Assembly (NCBI GenBank): GCA_030704615.1
Contig: CM060733.1
Coordinates: 52,700,001 to 52,764,000, forward strand
DNA: 64,000 nucleotides
Origin: Takakia lepidozioides
Lineage: Eukaryota; Streptophyta; Takakiopsida; Takakiales; Takakiaceae
Reading direction: 5' to 3'
Shown here: positions 23,131 to 34,286 of the stretch, one piece after another
How positions within the stretch are numbered: position 1 is the stretch's first letter
Layout: each line of letters opens with the position of its first letter
The notes under the pieces: model-generated
What the model saw: the letters and a program-made list of their open reading frames with translations, nothing else
What the model was told of the DNA's origin: nothing
Database searches by the model: none
Translations under genes and position numbers: made by a program

Positions 23131-24168
23131 GCTGAACTCCATCTCCTTCAGACACCTGTCTGTGTCACCAAGAACCTTTGATGTTTTGAATGATACAGCA
23201 GCTCCACCAAGTTTCTTGAAGACTTTGGATGTACAGTTGTTGGATGGCATGTCAATCCCCCACTCGGCCTCAGGTGGCTTGAAACGATTTCATCAGCATC
23301 ATGCCTTCTTTCTTTTTGTCGCATTGATTGCAACAATCAGTGCTGCGCTGTCAGTATGTATGATCATGAAACAGGGTAAATGCCAATCAACTGTGACGTC
23401 TGTTGCGCACAAGAGCTGGAGAGGATTTCACTATTTCAATCCCAATTCACCAGAGCTCTTGACAGGAAAGTTCAGGTATCATAAATACACAAGATCTTTG
23501 CGAATACAATAAGGTGAGTACTTGACCTGAGTTACTATTCTGAAGCTCAACAACAGTGGCAGATAATGGAGATTGTGCACAAGAGTGGCAGTGACATGGT
23601 GGAGCTTGCCACCTCCCTGTCTCAACTATACGAAAATCTCTACAAGAAGCTGGTTGTGTTTCTGTGTAGTTGTTTTGAGATCTGTTTGGAATGAAATCAA
23701 AGAGTTGTTTAAGCCTAGACACCTGCATTTTAATCGTGCGATCCTGTGTGCAAGCATCTTCAACAGACTGCTACTTTAATTCGATCCTTTACAGTAAGAA
23801 GGCAACGTAGTGTCTCCTCAGAAGAATCAGGCTAAATTGAAGTCCAAGATGAGGACAAGGTGTGCTTTGTCTTGCTCCATCAATCGTGATTATAGTCCAT
23901 CCCACCCCCTTGTGTAGGGGCACTGGACCCCTTCATCGCAGTCTTCAGAGACATTTGCGGGATAGATTATTTGGCCAGTGGGTGAAGTCATACCCTCAGT
24001 CGCGAAATTGTAAAATGGCATTTTTTCCAATTGACATTATCTTGAAGTTAGAAGTTATTTCTTCACAACATGAGTATCTAGACTGCAATCTCTTCTGTCT
24101 GCAAGAGACCCTTTCCTTTCTCGCAAAAGTGGTATGAGGAAGGTTGATATGGAATTCTTTGGCCGCAG
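23131..24168. other. No gene supported
   Basis: Short open frames on both strands without recognisable domains. Upstream exons of the glycoside hydrolase fragment would be expected here, but I could not find them. Confidence 0.4.
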
Positions 24169-24650
24169 GGACAACTATTTGGCAAGGCATTGAAAGTGCA
24201 GTGAGCGACTCAACAGAAGTAGTGTATGAGCCGTTTCCCAAAAGAAAATTTTCCAAGGACAAAGGATTGCCTATGCAATTGTGGTGATAGGAGAGGTCCC
24301 CTATGCAGAGACAATGGGTGATAACCTCAACCTCACCATCCCCCATCCAGGCATTGAGATCGTCAATATTGTCTTTGGCTCAGTCAAGTGTTTAGTAGTA
24401 CTGGTTTCTGGAAGGCCGCTGGTGGTGGAACCCCATTTTCCCTTGATGGACGTGCTTGTTGCAGCTTTGCTCCCCGGCAGTGAGGGCAATGGCATTGCTG
24501 ATGTGATTTTTGGGGATTATGATTTTGTAGGGAAGCTGCCTCACCCATGGTATCGATCTGTTGACCAGCTACCCATGAATGTTGGGGACAAACACTCCGT
24601 TTCTTCCATTTGGATTTGAATTCACCATGAACGCTGGGAAAAAAAAGCTA
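24169..24650 (+). pseudogene. Glycoside hydrolase family 3 (plant exo-beta-glucanase type) C-terminal exon, frameshifted
   Basis: After an AG acceptor at 24167-24168 the sequence reads '[24 protein letters not shown]', then '[18 protein letters not shown]', '[19 protein letters not shown]' and '[44 protein letters not shown]'. This is the C-terminal (alpha/beta)6 sandwich domain of plant GH3 beta-glucosidase/exoglucanases of the cell wall, including the G-E-x-P-Y-A-E-x-x-G-D segment. Two single-base frameshifts are visible: one near 24268 after 'SKDKG', and one near 24600 before '[12 protein letters not shown]'. No other exons of the gene were found, so this is an isolated exon fragment. Confidence 0.85.
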
Positions 24651-25589
24651 GCCTTTCAAACATTCTCCAGAAGAAGAATGTTCAAAATATCTGAGACTCC
24701 TGAAAATCTTACTTGAAATTCATCAGGGAACTTTCCATACTGAAGAGGCAGGCAAGCCTAGTCAGAGTTTGGGGCTCTGACTGAAAAAACAACACCTAAA
24801 TCAACCCCTCTAGATACGTTTAAAATATCTGAACATTGCATTCGTTTTCATACTAATTTTGCTACATGGCTGTGATGGAGGCAATGTTTAAAGATAGCTC
24901 GTCAGTTTTTCTGCTGCCATCTTGACAGTCCCCCTAGCATTATCAGCAGAGTTGCTTGTAGGGATAATCTTTGAAAGCAATTGAGAAGAGGGCTGCACAG
25001 AGAGTTTCCATGACCTTATCTCAAAGACAGCCCCCATGTCCATGTGCAAAGTACCAATGGCTAGCTGGTGATCATTTTGACAACCAATATATGTATTAAG
25101 TAAAACAATATCTACTGTACACGAGGGAATTGAATAAGAGGCTCAATTGAGAGGGGTGATCTGCAAGGCTTCTGAGTCTTCGTCGAGGTTTAAGAAGCCT
25201 GTGGGAGTGCCATAAGCTCCTTAGCTTTGCTGACTATTTCAGGACCAGCCTTGCTTGGAGACCATGTGTTGTGTGGAGCTGTGGGTCGTACTAAATAAAT
25301 ACCTGCAATGCCTTGGCTGTTGTTTCATCGGAAATCAGAGCTGCAAGCTGAATAGTTTTACTAATCCCGATGCAACTTCTGCTGCTGCCGCTGTGTTGAT
25401 CGGGCAATTGAACATGGTGCATCATGGTGAGTCCTACCACTCTATGGACAGTAAATTGGCACTAATATAGCTGTGAGATGGTTCTGCCATTTTGTGACTC
25501 AGCTACATGTATACTACGTCCAACAGATAATTTGAGTTGTCACAAGTACAGATGTGTCATAGATCTATTAAAGAAGGTAAAAAAACATT
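24651..25589. other. No gene supported
   Basis: AT-rich intergenic sequence with short open frames on both strands. None carries a domain I recognise. Confidence 0.4.
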
Positions 25590-25823
25590 CAGTATACATC
25601 AGCTGGTAAGTGCACAGTGTGTCGCCCTGGTGGTTCGGGGTTCAAACCCGCTGCCGTGCCTGGTGTGTGAATCGTTCGTGACCGGTTGGTCTGGTGGTGA
25701 CGCTTCCCACGTGTGTGCCTAATGGCCTCTCTGAAAGGGGGTTAATTTTTCCCCCTCCTCAAGGGCCTGAATTGTGAGCAGTCGCTCCCAGGCTTCCTTT
25801 TATGAAAAAAAGAAAAGAAAAAG
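25590..25823 (+). mobile_element. tRNA-derived SINE
   Basis: An A-box-like 'atcagctggtaagtgcac' (about 25598-25615) and a B-box-like 'ggttcggggttcaaaccc' (25632-25649) have the spacing of an RNA polymerase III internal promoter. They are followed by a non-tRNA body and an A-rich tail (aaaaaaagaaaagaaaaag). The 3' part, from 'ctgaaagggggttaattttt' through 'cagtcgctcccaggc', recurs at 57834-57925, showing that this is a family. It cannot be a tRNA gene because no acceptor stem closes. Confidence 0.7.
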
Positions 25824-26339
25824 ATTACAAGTGAGAATTTTAACGATGGTCAACAAAAACAACGCAATTGGAAGACCAGCTTAAAAATCAACTAGTGATA
25901 ATTTGATACTAGGTTATGCAGAACCCTGATTTCATTTTAGGCTAGACTCTAGGCCCATCATTATCACGAGAGAGAAACGATATGTTTATTCTCGATATCC
26001 ACATCAAACACTGACTAGGCTTGAATCTTCCAAAGGCATGGTCATCACGAGATATTACAGCCGTTTCGGAGGTGGTTCCATGGTTTCAGCTCACCACGGT
26101 CAACCAAACATGCCATAGATCTTATGCACAGCCAACGACAGACTATGTAGGTAGTTACTCGGATTGAGGTTGCTGGCGTTGACCTTATGGTAGAAACATG
26201 CGGTTCATCATGGCACCGCTGTTATTCTAACCCACCTACTGCAAAGAGTTTGTGAAGCCTTAAAACAAGCCTCTTTCCTCTCAAGAAGCGAACTTGCACA
26301 ACAAAGGGGCAAGCGGAAAGAGCAAGCAGTACGCGAGAG
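25824..26339. other. No gene seen
   Basis: Intergenic sequence between the SINE and a putative LTR; the left limit of that LTR may lie inside this stretch. Confidence 0.35.
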
Positions 26340-26708
26340 GAGGATCAAACACACGAATCAGACACTAAGCAGCGCTCATCCAAAAACTTGTACACCCAAA
26401 TCACATATACAGCAACACCCGAGTTACACCGCCCCGACCTTGTGGCAGGGCGCCGTCTTTATACAAAAGCCCTAACCTTAGTGGCCCGCCGCGTGGCGAG
26501 GCATTATAGACCCAAGCCCATGGTGCTGCCTTGCAGCCCTGGATCTAACGAAGGGCCAGGATCAATCCACCAGCCTAAACTAACCCTAACCTAAACATCA
26601 TTGTAACGGATTAACGGCTTTATACGCCAAAAAAATATACGATGAATGTGTATCGCCGTTTTGGATGAAACGGGTAAATCTGTGATGAGGAAAGTTTGGG
26701 GCATCACA
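26340..26708 (-). mobile_element. Putative 3' LTR of the Ty3 element (left limit uncertain)
   Basis: On the minus strand a purine-rich tract (plus-strand 'taccccccacga' at 26711-26722) looks like the polypurine primer, and directly after it the sequence begins TGTGATGCCCC, a typical LTR start (plus-strand end 'ggcatcaca' at 26708). TATA-like boxes on the minus strand lie near 26455-26466 and 26620-26630. The integrase stop is 290 bases upstream, as expected. No second LTR was found, and the other end of this LTR is not defined. Confidence 0.45.
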
Positions 26709-26998
26709 TCTACCCCCCACGAAAAATCCTGAGCTTCGCGAAGTACAATATAAGAAATAACAAGTAAATGTTTGGGGAGAAAATCACCCTCCACTGCTGG
26801 GTGAAAAACCTACCAAAGGAAAACCTGGCACCTGCAATTTGAGCCGAGGACAAAACCTTTGGCTAGGAAAACCGTGTAGGGAGTACACGTGATGACATAT
26901 CATAGGTCTACAAAATGCATCAAGAGCTAGAACAAAAGGCCAGATCCGCAAGCTAACCCTAATCCGTCGAGAAAGCCAATCTGAAGAAGATCAAGACA

Positions 26999-28095
26999 TC
27001 ATTCCACCGTACGTCCCTCCACATTGATGCACGTAAGATCAAAGACTAGCTCGGAATGCACCAGATCCGTGAGAGATACGGGTTCATCATGCGCGTGAAC
27101 ATTGAACCCATGTGGAAGAAGGAGAGCACGTCGCCCACGTAAAAGCTCATAGATCAAGTATGGACCTTCGATCTTAAGCTTAGATTTGCATGCATGCTTG
27201 CCATGCTTCAGCCGAATGCACACAGTCTGTCCCACCTGAAAAAGGTTAGAATACTTGATACGCTTGTTAATATTACGGGCTTGGGTGAGCTGAGCCTTAC
27301 CAATGTTCGTCTTGGCATCATGGATGGACACCGCATGCCGAGCATGAAGATCCTCAACAAAGGTCTCAAGATCAACTGGCTCAGCTACAGTAGAAATAAG
27401 AGGGGTAGAATACAAGAGAGAAACATACTTGCGACCATACAACAACTCAAAAGGAATCTTCTTAGTGCTAGCATGCACGGTGGTGCGATAAACAAAGAGA
27501 ATAGGGGGAAGAAAGGTATCCCACTCCCTGGTAAGTGCGCCATTCTTCTCCAACATGCGGCAAAGAGTTTGGTTGAAGCGTTCTGTAAGGCCATTGGTCT
27601 GGGGATGGTATGGGGCTGTGGTGGAATGCTTGACATCAAAGTTGAAGCACACCACCGTGAGGAGTTGGTTACAAAACTCCTTGCCCTGATCCGTTAGTAT
27701 CTCCCGAGGACACCCATGTCGCATAAGGATCTCATTGAAGAAGAACTGAGCTACATCATCACTAGCCTTGGAACGTAAAGGCCGGACTTCTACCCACTTA
27801 GTCAAGTAGTCGGTAGCAACACAAAGGTAGCTTCGACCCTTTGATGTGAGTGCGAGGGGTCCTACCAAGTCAATGCCAACACGAGCAAAAGCATGGGTGA
27901 CAGGCAAAGGCTGCAGCTCATACAAGATCCGGGCCCTAGGGAGAGCAATGTTAGCACGACAACCTTCACATTTAGAGATGAACTTGGTGACGTCTCGGTG
28001 AATTCCCAGCCAATAATATACCTCTTAGATGCGGGCCACAGTTTTCTTGATACCAAGGTGACATGCATACAAGGAACAGTGGAAACGCTCCAATA
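26999..28095 (-). pseudogene. Ty3/gypsy integrase
   Basis: The 308-aa open part (27925-26999) carries the D-D-E core: 'RVGIDLVGPL', 'EILTDQGKEFCNQL' and 'PQTNGLTERFNQTL', then a C-terminal strand-rich domain and the tail 'LVHSELVFDLTCINVEGRTVE'. Upstream to about 28095, in the same strand but interrupted by a stop, is the zinc-binding HHCC part ('HLGIKKTVARI', stop, 'EVYYWLGIHRDVTKFISKCEGC'). The enzyme joins element cDNA to host DNA. The stop in the zinc domain makes it non-autonomous. It belongs with the RNase H at 28585-29233 and the gag/protease at 31287-33590. Confidence 0.85.
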
Positions 28096-28584
28096 AAGCA
28101 TTCAGCTGGCTCTGTGGTGGCACCTCCAAGTAGCATGGCACTCCTCCTCTAGTGAGCTCCTTGAAAAGCTTATCACACGGTGAGTAGACACATGATAGAG
28201 AATTTGTTTACGCAAGGACTCGGAAAGGCCAGCTGGCGAACGCCCTGATTGGCATCACTGGAGTAGCGCAGCATGTAGCTGATCATCCATGACTGCACTG
28301 CACATAAGAGGTAGACAATGGGTTTTAGAGAAGGTGGTCTGGAGTGCCTGCACCTATGATCTCCAGCCAGGGATACCTTCACCTCATTTGTTACTACTCA
28401 TGGACAGCCAAATCAGCCTTGAGGCTCAAGCCAATAGTCACACCGGAGTGTAGCAGCCGAAAACACAACAAACTCGGGAGCCTTTGAAAGAGAATGACTA
28501 AAACACAACAGGGAACTTCCACCAAATTTTGTCCGAATTCTCGCGAAGCGACAGAGCCACCACACATGCTAACACATGAATGAA
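28096..28584 (-). pseudogene. Decayed linker between RNase H and integrase
   Basis: Bases 28096-28584 lie between the two recognised pol domains on the minus strand. Frames are broken and no domain is recognisable, as expected for the RNase H to integrase connection of a decaying Ty3 element. Confidence 0.4.
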
Positions 28585-29233
28585 TCAGCCAGGATCATCC
28601 AATAGGCTGGACCAGCCCCAAGCAGACAATATGTCATGGGAATCCAGGGCCAAGGGTTGTTGATTTGCACAAAAAAGGTTGAGAAGAGGGGCAGGATCAG
28701 GAAGAGGGGCAGAATCAACAGCAACAAGGTCATCCAAGGTGAGCATAGGCCTGCTGATAGGAGGATCAATCCGTGTAAGTGCATCAGTATTCGTGTTTTC
28801 CTTGCCCTTCTTGTAGATTATATCTATGTCAAACTCCTGTAGGTACATAGTCCATCGAGCAAGCCTGCCATGAAGTTCCCTAGGCTTAACAAGAGTTTTT
28901 AGTGGAAAATGATCAGTCTCTACTACAAACCGGCTACCATGCAAATATTGCCGAAAACGCTTCACCCCAAAGACCAGGGCCAGACCCTCCTTATCAGATA
29001 TGGGAATAATTCCTTTCATGACGATCTAGACGACGGGATGCATAAGCTATGACATGCTCCTTGCTTTCTACAACTTGACATAAGATTGCAGAGATGGCAA
29101 CATCAGATGCATTAGTCTGAAGCAAGAAAGGTAACTCAAAGTTGGGAAACATCAGGATGGGAGCTGAACATCCCGACTTCGTGTGCATGCGTGAAGAAGC
29201 TCTAGGAAAGAGAGGGAAATGGATTCCCTGCAA
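28585..29233 (-). pseudogene. Ty3/gypsy RNase H domain
   Basis: Two overlapping frames give the RNase H order: 'SAPILMFPNFELPFLLQTNASD' (29,150-29,090) then 'YASRRLDRHERNYSH', then 'KEGLALVFGVKRFRQYLHG', 'VVETDHFPLKTL' and 'RLARWTMYLQEFDIDIIYKKG'. A frameshift lies near 29000. The first catalytic aspartate of the usual TDAS motif reads as asparagine (TNAS). The reverse transcriptase that should lie upstream (to the right) is absent, replaced by the SWIM relic and minisatellite. Confidence 0.85.
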
Positions 29234-29303
29234 ACATCTTTACTACATCTTTTTGCGCAAGATGCATTGTGATCCCAAAAAAGACCAAATCATTCATCAG
29301 GTG
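29217..29303 (+). pseudogene. SWIM zinc-finger relic of a Mutator-like transposase
   Basis: The plus strand encodes 'WIPCKHLYYIFLRKMHC' and 'DQIIHQ', followed by a possible splice donor 'cag/gtgagg'. It matches 'YCPCKHLYYVYLKRLRC' and 'HHFIHA' in the SWIM finger of the transposase at 59534-63356. The first CxC half of the finger is missing. This is a second, broken copy of that transposase family. Confidence 0.65.
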
Positions 29304-29639
29304 AGGTACGGACACTTTTGCCGCGAGACACTGGCAATATCGAGTAGTGTTGCATATGTTGCGATTTTTCGCAATGTCGGAAAGGGCTGCCTTGTTTGTA
29401 GAACATGTATACACAGTTCTTAAATCTGGACAAGTAGGTGATGTCTCGTTATGAAATGTAGTTTATTTTTTCATCGGGTTTGGTTAACGAGCCTCTAAAA
29501 TTGAGTGCGTCAATGCACACCACTTCTGCCCCCACCCCCAATATTGCCTCGGGCCAAAGAAAAAAATAAATAAAAATAATAAATAAAAATAAAAAATTGT
29601 TCAAGGGCCTGCCAAACATGGACAAGTGTCAGTATGAAA

Positions 29640-31140
29640 GCTCATTTTATTTTCTCACGGCCTCTACAGAAGCATTGCGTGAATGAGCTTCATGATGACC
29701 ATCTGTTTTTTTTTCCACTTCTTCTTGAATAACAGGCACCTGAACAAGTTTCACAATGACAACTCATTTGTTTTCCACGTCCTCTATACAAACAAACCCT
29801 AAATAAGCATTCATGATGACCATATGTTTTTTTTTTCACCTCTTCTTCAATAACAGAAACCTAACGAAGTTTGACAATGATAGAGCTCAAGTTTTTGTTT
29901 TCACCTCTTCTTCACAAACAAACCCTAATTTATTCATGATGACATCTGATTTTTTATTCACGTCTTTTTCATCAACAGAAACCTGAACAAGATTGACAAT
30001 GATAGAGCTCAATTTTTTTCACCTCTTCTTCACAAACAAACCCTAAATAAGCATTCATGATGACCATCTGGTTTTTTTTCACCTCTTCTTCAATAATAGA
30101 AACCTGAAGAAGTTTGACAATGGTAGAGCTCAAGTTTTTTTTTTCATCTCTTCTTCACAAACAATCCCTAATTTATTCCCTAAATAAGCATTCATGATGA
30201 CCATCTGGTTTTTTTTTCACCTCTTCTTCAATAACAGAAACCTGAAGAAGTTTGACAATGATAGAGCTCAACTTTTTTTTCCACCTCTTCTTCACAAACA
30301 AACACTAAATAAGCATTCATGATGACCATCTAATATTTTTTCACCTCTTCTTCAATAACAGAACCTTAACAAGTTTGAGAATGAGAGCTCAATTTATTCT
30401 TCACAAACAAACCCTAAATAAACATTCATAATGACCATCTGATTTCTTTTTTCACCTCTTCTTCAATAACAAAAACTTGAACAAGTTTGACAATGATAGA
30501 GTTTAACTTTTTTTTTCACCTCTTCTTCACAAACAAACCCTATATAAGCATTCATGATGACCATCTGATTTTTTTTCACCTCTTCTTCAATAACAGAATC
30601 CTAAACAAGTTTCACAAGGATAGCTCAATGTTTTTTCTTACCTCTTCTTCACAAACACACCCTAAATAAGCAATCACAATGACCACGTGTTTTTTTTTCA
30701 CCTCATCTTCAATAACACAAACCTGAACAAGTTCCACAATAAACCGCTCATTTTGTTACACATCTTCTTCACAAACAAAGCCTAAATAAGCTTGAAGATG
30801 ATCATCTGTTTAATTTTCACCTCATCTACATTAACAAAAACCATTGCCTGTTTCACAATGAGGGGTCATATTTTGGGGCCTGTTCTTGCCCATCCTCATT
30901 ATTTTTAACCTCTCCTTCAATATTTCATCCATCCATCATCCATCCACCATGGATGAAATACTGGAAACGTCAGATAGCTTGACAATGAGCATCCAAACTT
31001 TTCTTGCCTCTTGTTCATGCAAGAATCCCTAAATAAGATTCATGATGACTCACCCAACCTTTTTTTTTCACCTCTTCTTCAATAAGAAAACCTCAGTAAG
31101 TTTCACAATGACCATTCCATTCTTTCTATACCTCTTTTTT
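29640..31140. repeat. Minisatellite array, ~120-bp unit with two related ~60-bp halves
   Basis: 'attcatgatgaccatctg' recurs near 29690, 29811, 29935, 30054, 30195, 30317, 30428, 30552, 30674, 30795 and, diverged, 31032. Each unit has two halves: a T run then 'cacctcttcttcaataacag' and 'acctgaacaagtttgacaat', followed by a T run then 'cacctcttcttcacaaacaa' and 'accctaaataagc'. T-run length varies between units, and units near the edges are more diverged. There are about twelve units, with no coding potential. Confidence 0.9.
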
Positions 31141-31229
31141 TAAGCGCTATAACTGCTTCCACGACAATAGGACCCTCTCTAAACAGAGGACTCGGGTATG
31201 GGGCCTGCTTCTTCATCCACTAAACCCCT

Positions 31230-31293
31230 GGGCTCACGCTTAGAGGGCAAAGCGTGAGCCGAGCTCTTGGGCTCACGCGGCTAGGCTCACGGC
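31230..31293. repeat. Hairpin and GGCTCACG repeats
   Basis: GGCTCACGCTT (31230-31240) is followed after 8 bases by its exact reverse complement (31249-31259), an 11-bp stem. Two more ggctcacg copies follow at about 31269 and 31284. It lies at the edge of the protease relic. Confidence 0.8.
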
Positions 31294-31484
31294 GTAGCTG
31301 CACTCCAAGTAACCACAACCTCATTTTTATGAATTCTGATGGGAATATTGACTAGTCCTAAGGGCTCATACCTGGATCCATCTGTAATAAGCACCTCAAT
31401 ACCTGTGGCAAGGCATAGTTTGAGACCAAGAACTCTTACAACACTCAAAGGTATGGCAGATATAGTGCATCCAGTATCAACCAC
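31287..31484 (-). pseudogene. Ty3 retropepsin (aspartic protease) fragment
   Basis: The minus strand reads 'MVDTGCTISAIPLSVVRVLGL', with the D-T-G catalytic motif of retroviral-type proteases, followed by 'LITDGSRYEPLGLVNIPIRI'. It sits downstream of the gag relic at 31680-33590 on the same strand and is cut off on its 3' side by the hairpin/minisatellite region. The protease would release gag and pol products. Confidence 0.75.
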
Positions 31485-31679
31485 ACAGGGAAAGGTGAGC
31501 TCATGGATATGGCACTGCGCTATGAGGGGACTGATCTGCTGGCCAACAGTCTACCTACTAAGAGGACAATGCAAAGCTCTGAAGTTAGTAGATAGAACAG
31601 CTCGAATCGGAACAGAAGAAACAGGGTTGGTAGATGATGGACCTCTTGCCCCTTCCCAAGAGATCGTGCTAGTTTAAAG

Positions 31680-33590
31680 GAGGGGAAGAGCCACTGGCGA
31701 TTTTCTTGTTCTTGATTAGCTCTGGTAGCCCTGCTTTGTCTAGACAATGCTTCGTCCAATGTTCAAAAGACCCACAAATGTAACAGGCAGCACGATTGCC
31801 CTCATAGGCTTGCCCAGTCTGGGTTCGACCCCTATTGTTACCCCCTGTTGTTCATTGGTTGTGTCGAGGCTGCCATCTCTGTTTGATGAAACTGCATGGC
31901 AGCAACTGAGTGGCCACAGACTCACTAAGACTTCCCACAGTATTAGCCAACCCCTGAAGAGTAAAATCATCAGCCTTACATGTCTTAGGAGGAACATAGG
32001 GTGAGGATGTTGCAGACATGCCAAGCTCTGAGCCCACTGGAGCTTGAAACTTGGCACGATGGTGCATTTGATTTGCTGTCAGCCAAGTCTGCCATTTTAC
32101 GATTAATTTCTGCTATAGTCTTGTCATCAACAAAATGACGTTGCTGAGCCCAATTCTGAATAGTGGAAGGCAACCCAAGGAGAAAATACCTTTTAACCAT
32201 ACGATCCATTTCTGCCGGGTCTATGATGTTTTCAACAGCAGCAAACTTAAGATCCATGTAATACTTCCATAAAGATTCCCAAGGTTGGTAAGTCCTGGCC
32301 GAAAGCTTGGTGAAGCAATCCAGAGGCCTCTCAGGAGGTTTGAACAAGGTCTTTGCCCATTCCACCAGAGTTGCTCAGTTGAGGCTGAGATCATCCATGA
32401 CGGCTGCATGCAATAAGTCACGAGCTGGTCCCTTCATGCTCATTCTAAAGATCCCATCTTGAAATTCTCAGGCACTCCATTGACACTAGCAATGACTTCA
32501 AACATCTGAAGATATCTATCAAAGTCTTCTCCCATGGTATATTCTGAGTAAGGTTGAGTGGTCAGCTGGGGAATTAGATCACAAGGCAGGCTATGGTTGA
32601 TATGACCAGGGAGGATAGACCCATGAGCACGGCAACAGGGAATTATGGGAGCAGCATTACCATGCACATAACCAACATTAGATGCAGAATTATAACTCAT
32701 ACTATTATTACTGACTGATCCTGTGGCAGTTGAGACTGGCAGACGTGGCGCCACCGTGCCCTGGGAAGAGCAGGTATTGCCACACTTGGCTGAGCAGCAG
32801 GGTTAGTAGATTGCAAGTGGGTTTGTGTCATGCCACTCATGGGAAGAGTGGATGCCACTCCCACCAGCTGTGTTGACACAGATCTGACACTACTAAGAGG
32901 GATATTGCTAGCCATGGACTGACTAGAGACAAGATATGGTGGCACCCCAGCCCGTGCAGCAGGGAGAGTCCCCACAGATTGGCTAGCTATGGCAGGAGGC
33001 AGAGCAGCAGACATACTAGAGGGCCCTTGCATCATGACATCCCTACCTTGAACAACACCATGCACGTTCAACATAGGAAGACTGCCCACATGCACACCCG
33101 AATTCATAGGCGACAAGTTCCCTCCCCCGAGAGTGGGACTAGGGAAATTCACAACAGGCAGCACCCTAGGACTCAAGTTAGCAACCTGGGCCGGCATACT
33201 GCTCGTAGTAGCCCATACATCCGAACCAGACCCTTCGATTTCCTGGACATGAGGAGGATGGGAGGGCAGAATGTTTAATTCCCTAGCCAGCGTAGGCTCA
33301 GTTCGTCTGGCCTCCAAGGCCTCATCACACCGATCAGAGACAGAAAGGCCTTCGAGGGTGGCTATCCCAGACTCCTCATCAACTAATGGAATACTAGTTG
33401 GGGACTCTACAACTGACCCCATTGTCCCAACATTCAAAAATTCATCATCACTCACCATGAAATTACTTGCCTGCAGGTTGTCCGATCCCTCATTCACTTC
33501 TACTATATTTTCGGCTAGCGGCTCTCCTGAATTATTCATGGACCTCTGTCTTCTAGACCTCAACCAAGTGGTACTAGAATCACCTAGCAT
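31680..33590 (-). pseudogene. Ty3 gag polyprotein, frameshifted
   Basis: Three frames on one strand carry gag in order: a Ser/Pro-rich N-terminal part (33590-32697, 297 aa open), the capsid start 'YTMGEDFDRYLQMFEVIASVNGVP' region (32754-32440), the capsid end 'FTKLSARTYQPWESLWKYYMDL' (32365-31985), and a zinc knuckle 'CYICGSFEHWTKHC' (CX2CX4HX4C, near 31740-31790). At least two frameshifts and a stop near 32380 make it non-functional. It fits the missing gag half of the element whose integrase is at 26999-28095. Confidence 0.75.
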
Positions 33591-33786
33591 GCAAGAAATG
33601 AGGTTGGATTGGAGGCATAACCTTTAAGCTGCAGGGATGTGGAGCGTGGGCCAAGCACTTGGCGAGTTGTCTTCCGGAACCCAAGTGGAGCAATACACCA
33701 CCCTCAGCACCTTGTGTGATTGTAACTCGTAGATTCCCAACGCTAGCCACTCCCAACCATCAGCTCCTTTAAGCCAAAAGCCAACG
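33591..33786. other. Sequence abutting the assembly gap
   Basis: Short unique stretch ending at the run of N. No feature recognised. Confidence 0.3.
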
Positions 33787-34286
33787 NNNNNNNNNNNNNN
33801 NNNNNNNNNNNNNNNNNNNNNNNNNNNNNNNNNNNNNNNNNNNNNNNNNNNNNNNNNNNNNNNNNNNNNNNNNNNNNNNNNNNNNNNNNNNNNNNNNNNN
33901 NNNNNNNNNNNNNNNNNNNNNNNNNNNNNNNNNNNNNNNNNNNNNNNNNNNNNNNNNNNNNNNNNNNNNNNNNNNNNNNNNNNNNNNNNNNNNNNNNNNN
34001 NNNNNNNNNNNNNNNNNNNNNNNNNNNNNNNNNNNNNNNNNNNNNNNNNNNNNNNNNNNNNNNNNNNNNNNNNNNNNNNNNNNNNNNNNNNNNNNNNNNN
34101 NNNNNNNNNNNNNNNNNNNNNNNNNNNNNNNNNNNNNNNNNNNNNNNNNNNNNNNNNNNNNNNNNNNNNNNNNNNNNNNNNNNNNNNNNNNNNNNNNNNN
34201 NNNNNNNNNNNNNNNNNNNNNNNNNNNNNNNNNNNNNNNNNNNNNNNNNNNNNNNNNNNNNNNNNNNNNNNNNNNNNNNNNNNNNN
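33787..34286. other. Assembly gap (500 N)
   Basis: Exactly 500 N bases, a round number typical of a scaffold join of unknown true length. Order and orientation of the sequence on either side rest on the assembler. Confidence 1.

Noticed and set aside
25590-25690. tRNA gene suggested by the B-box-like 'ggttcggggttcaaaccc'
   Set aside because: No closing acceptor stem or anticodon arm could be folded; the A-rich tail and a second partial copy support a SINE.
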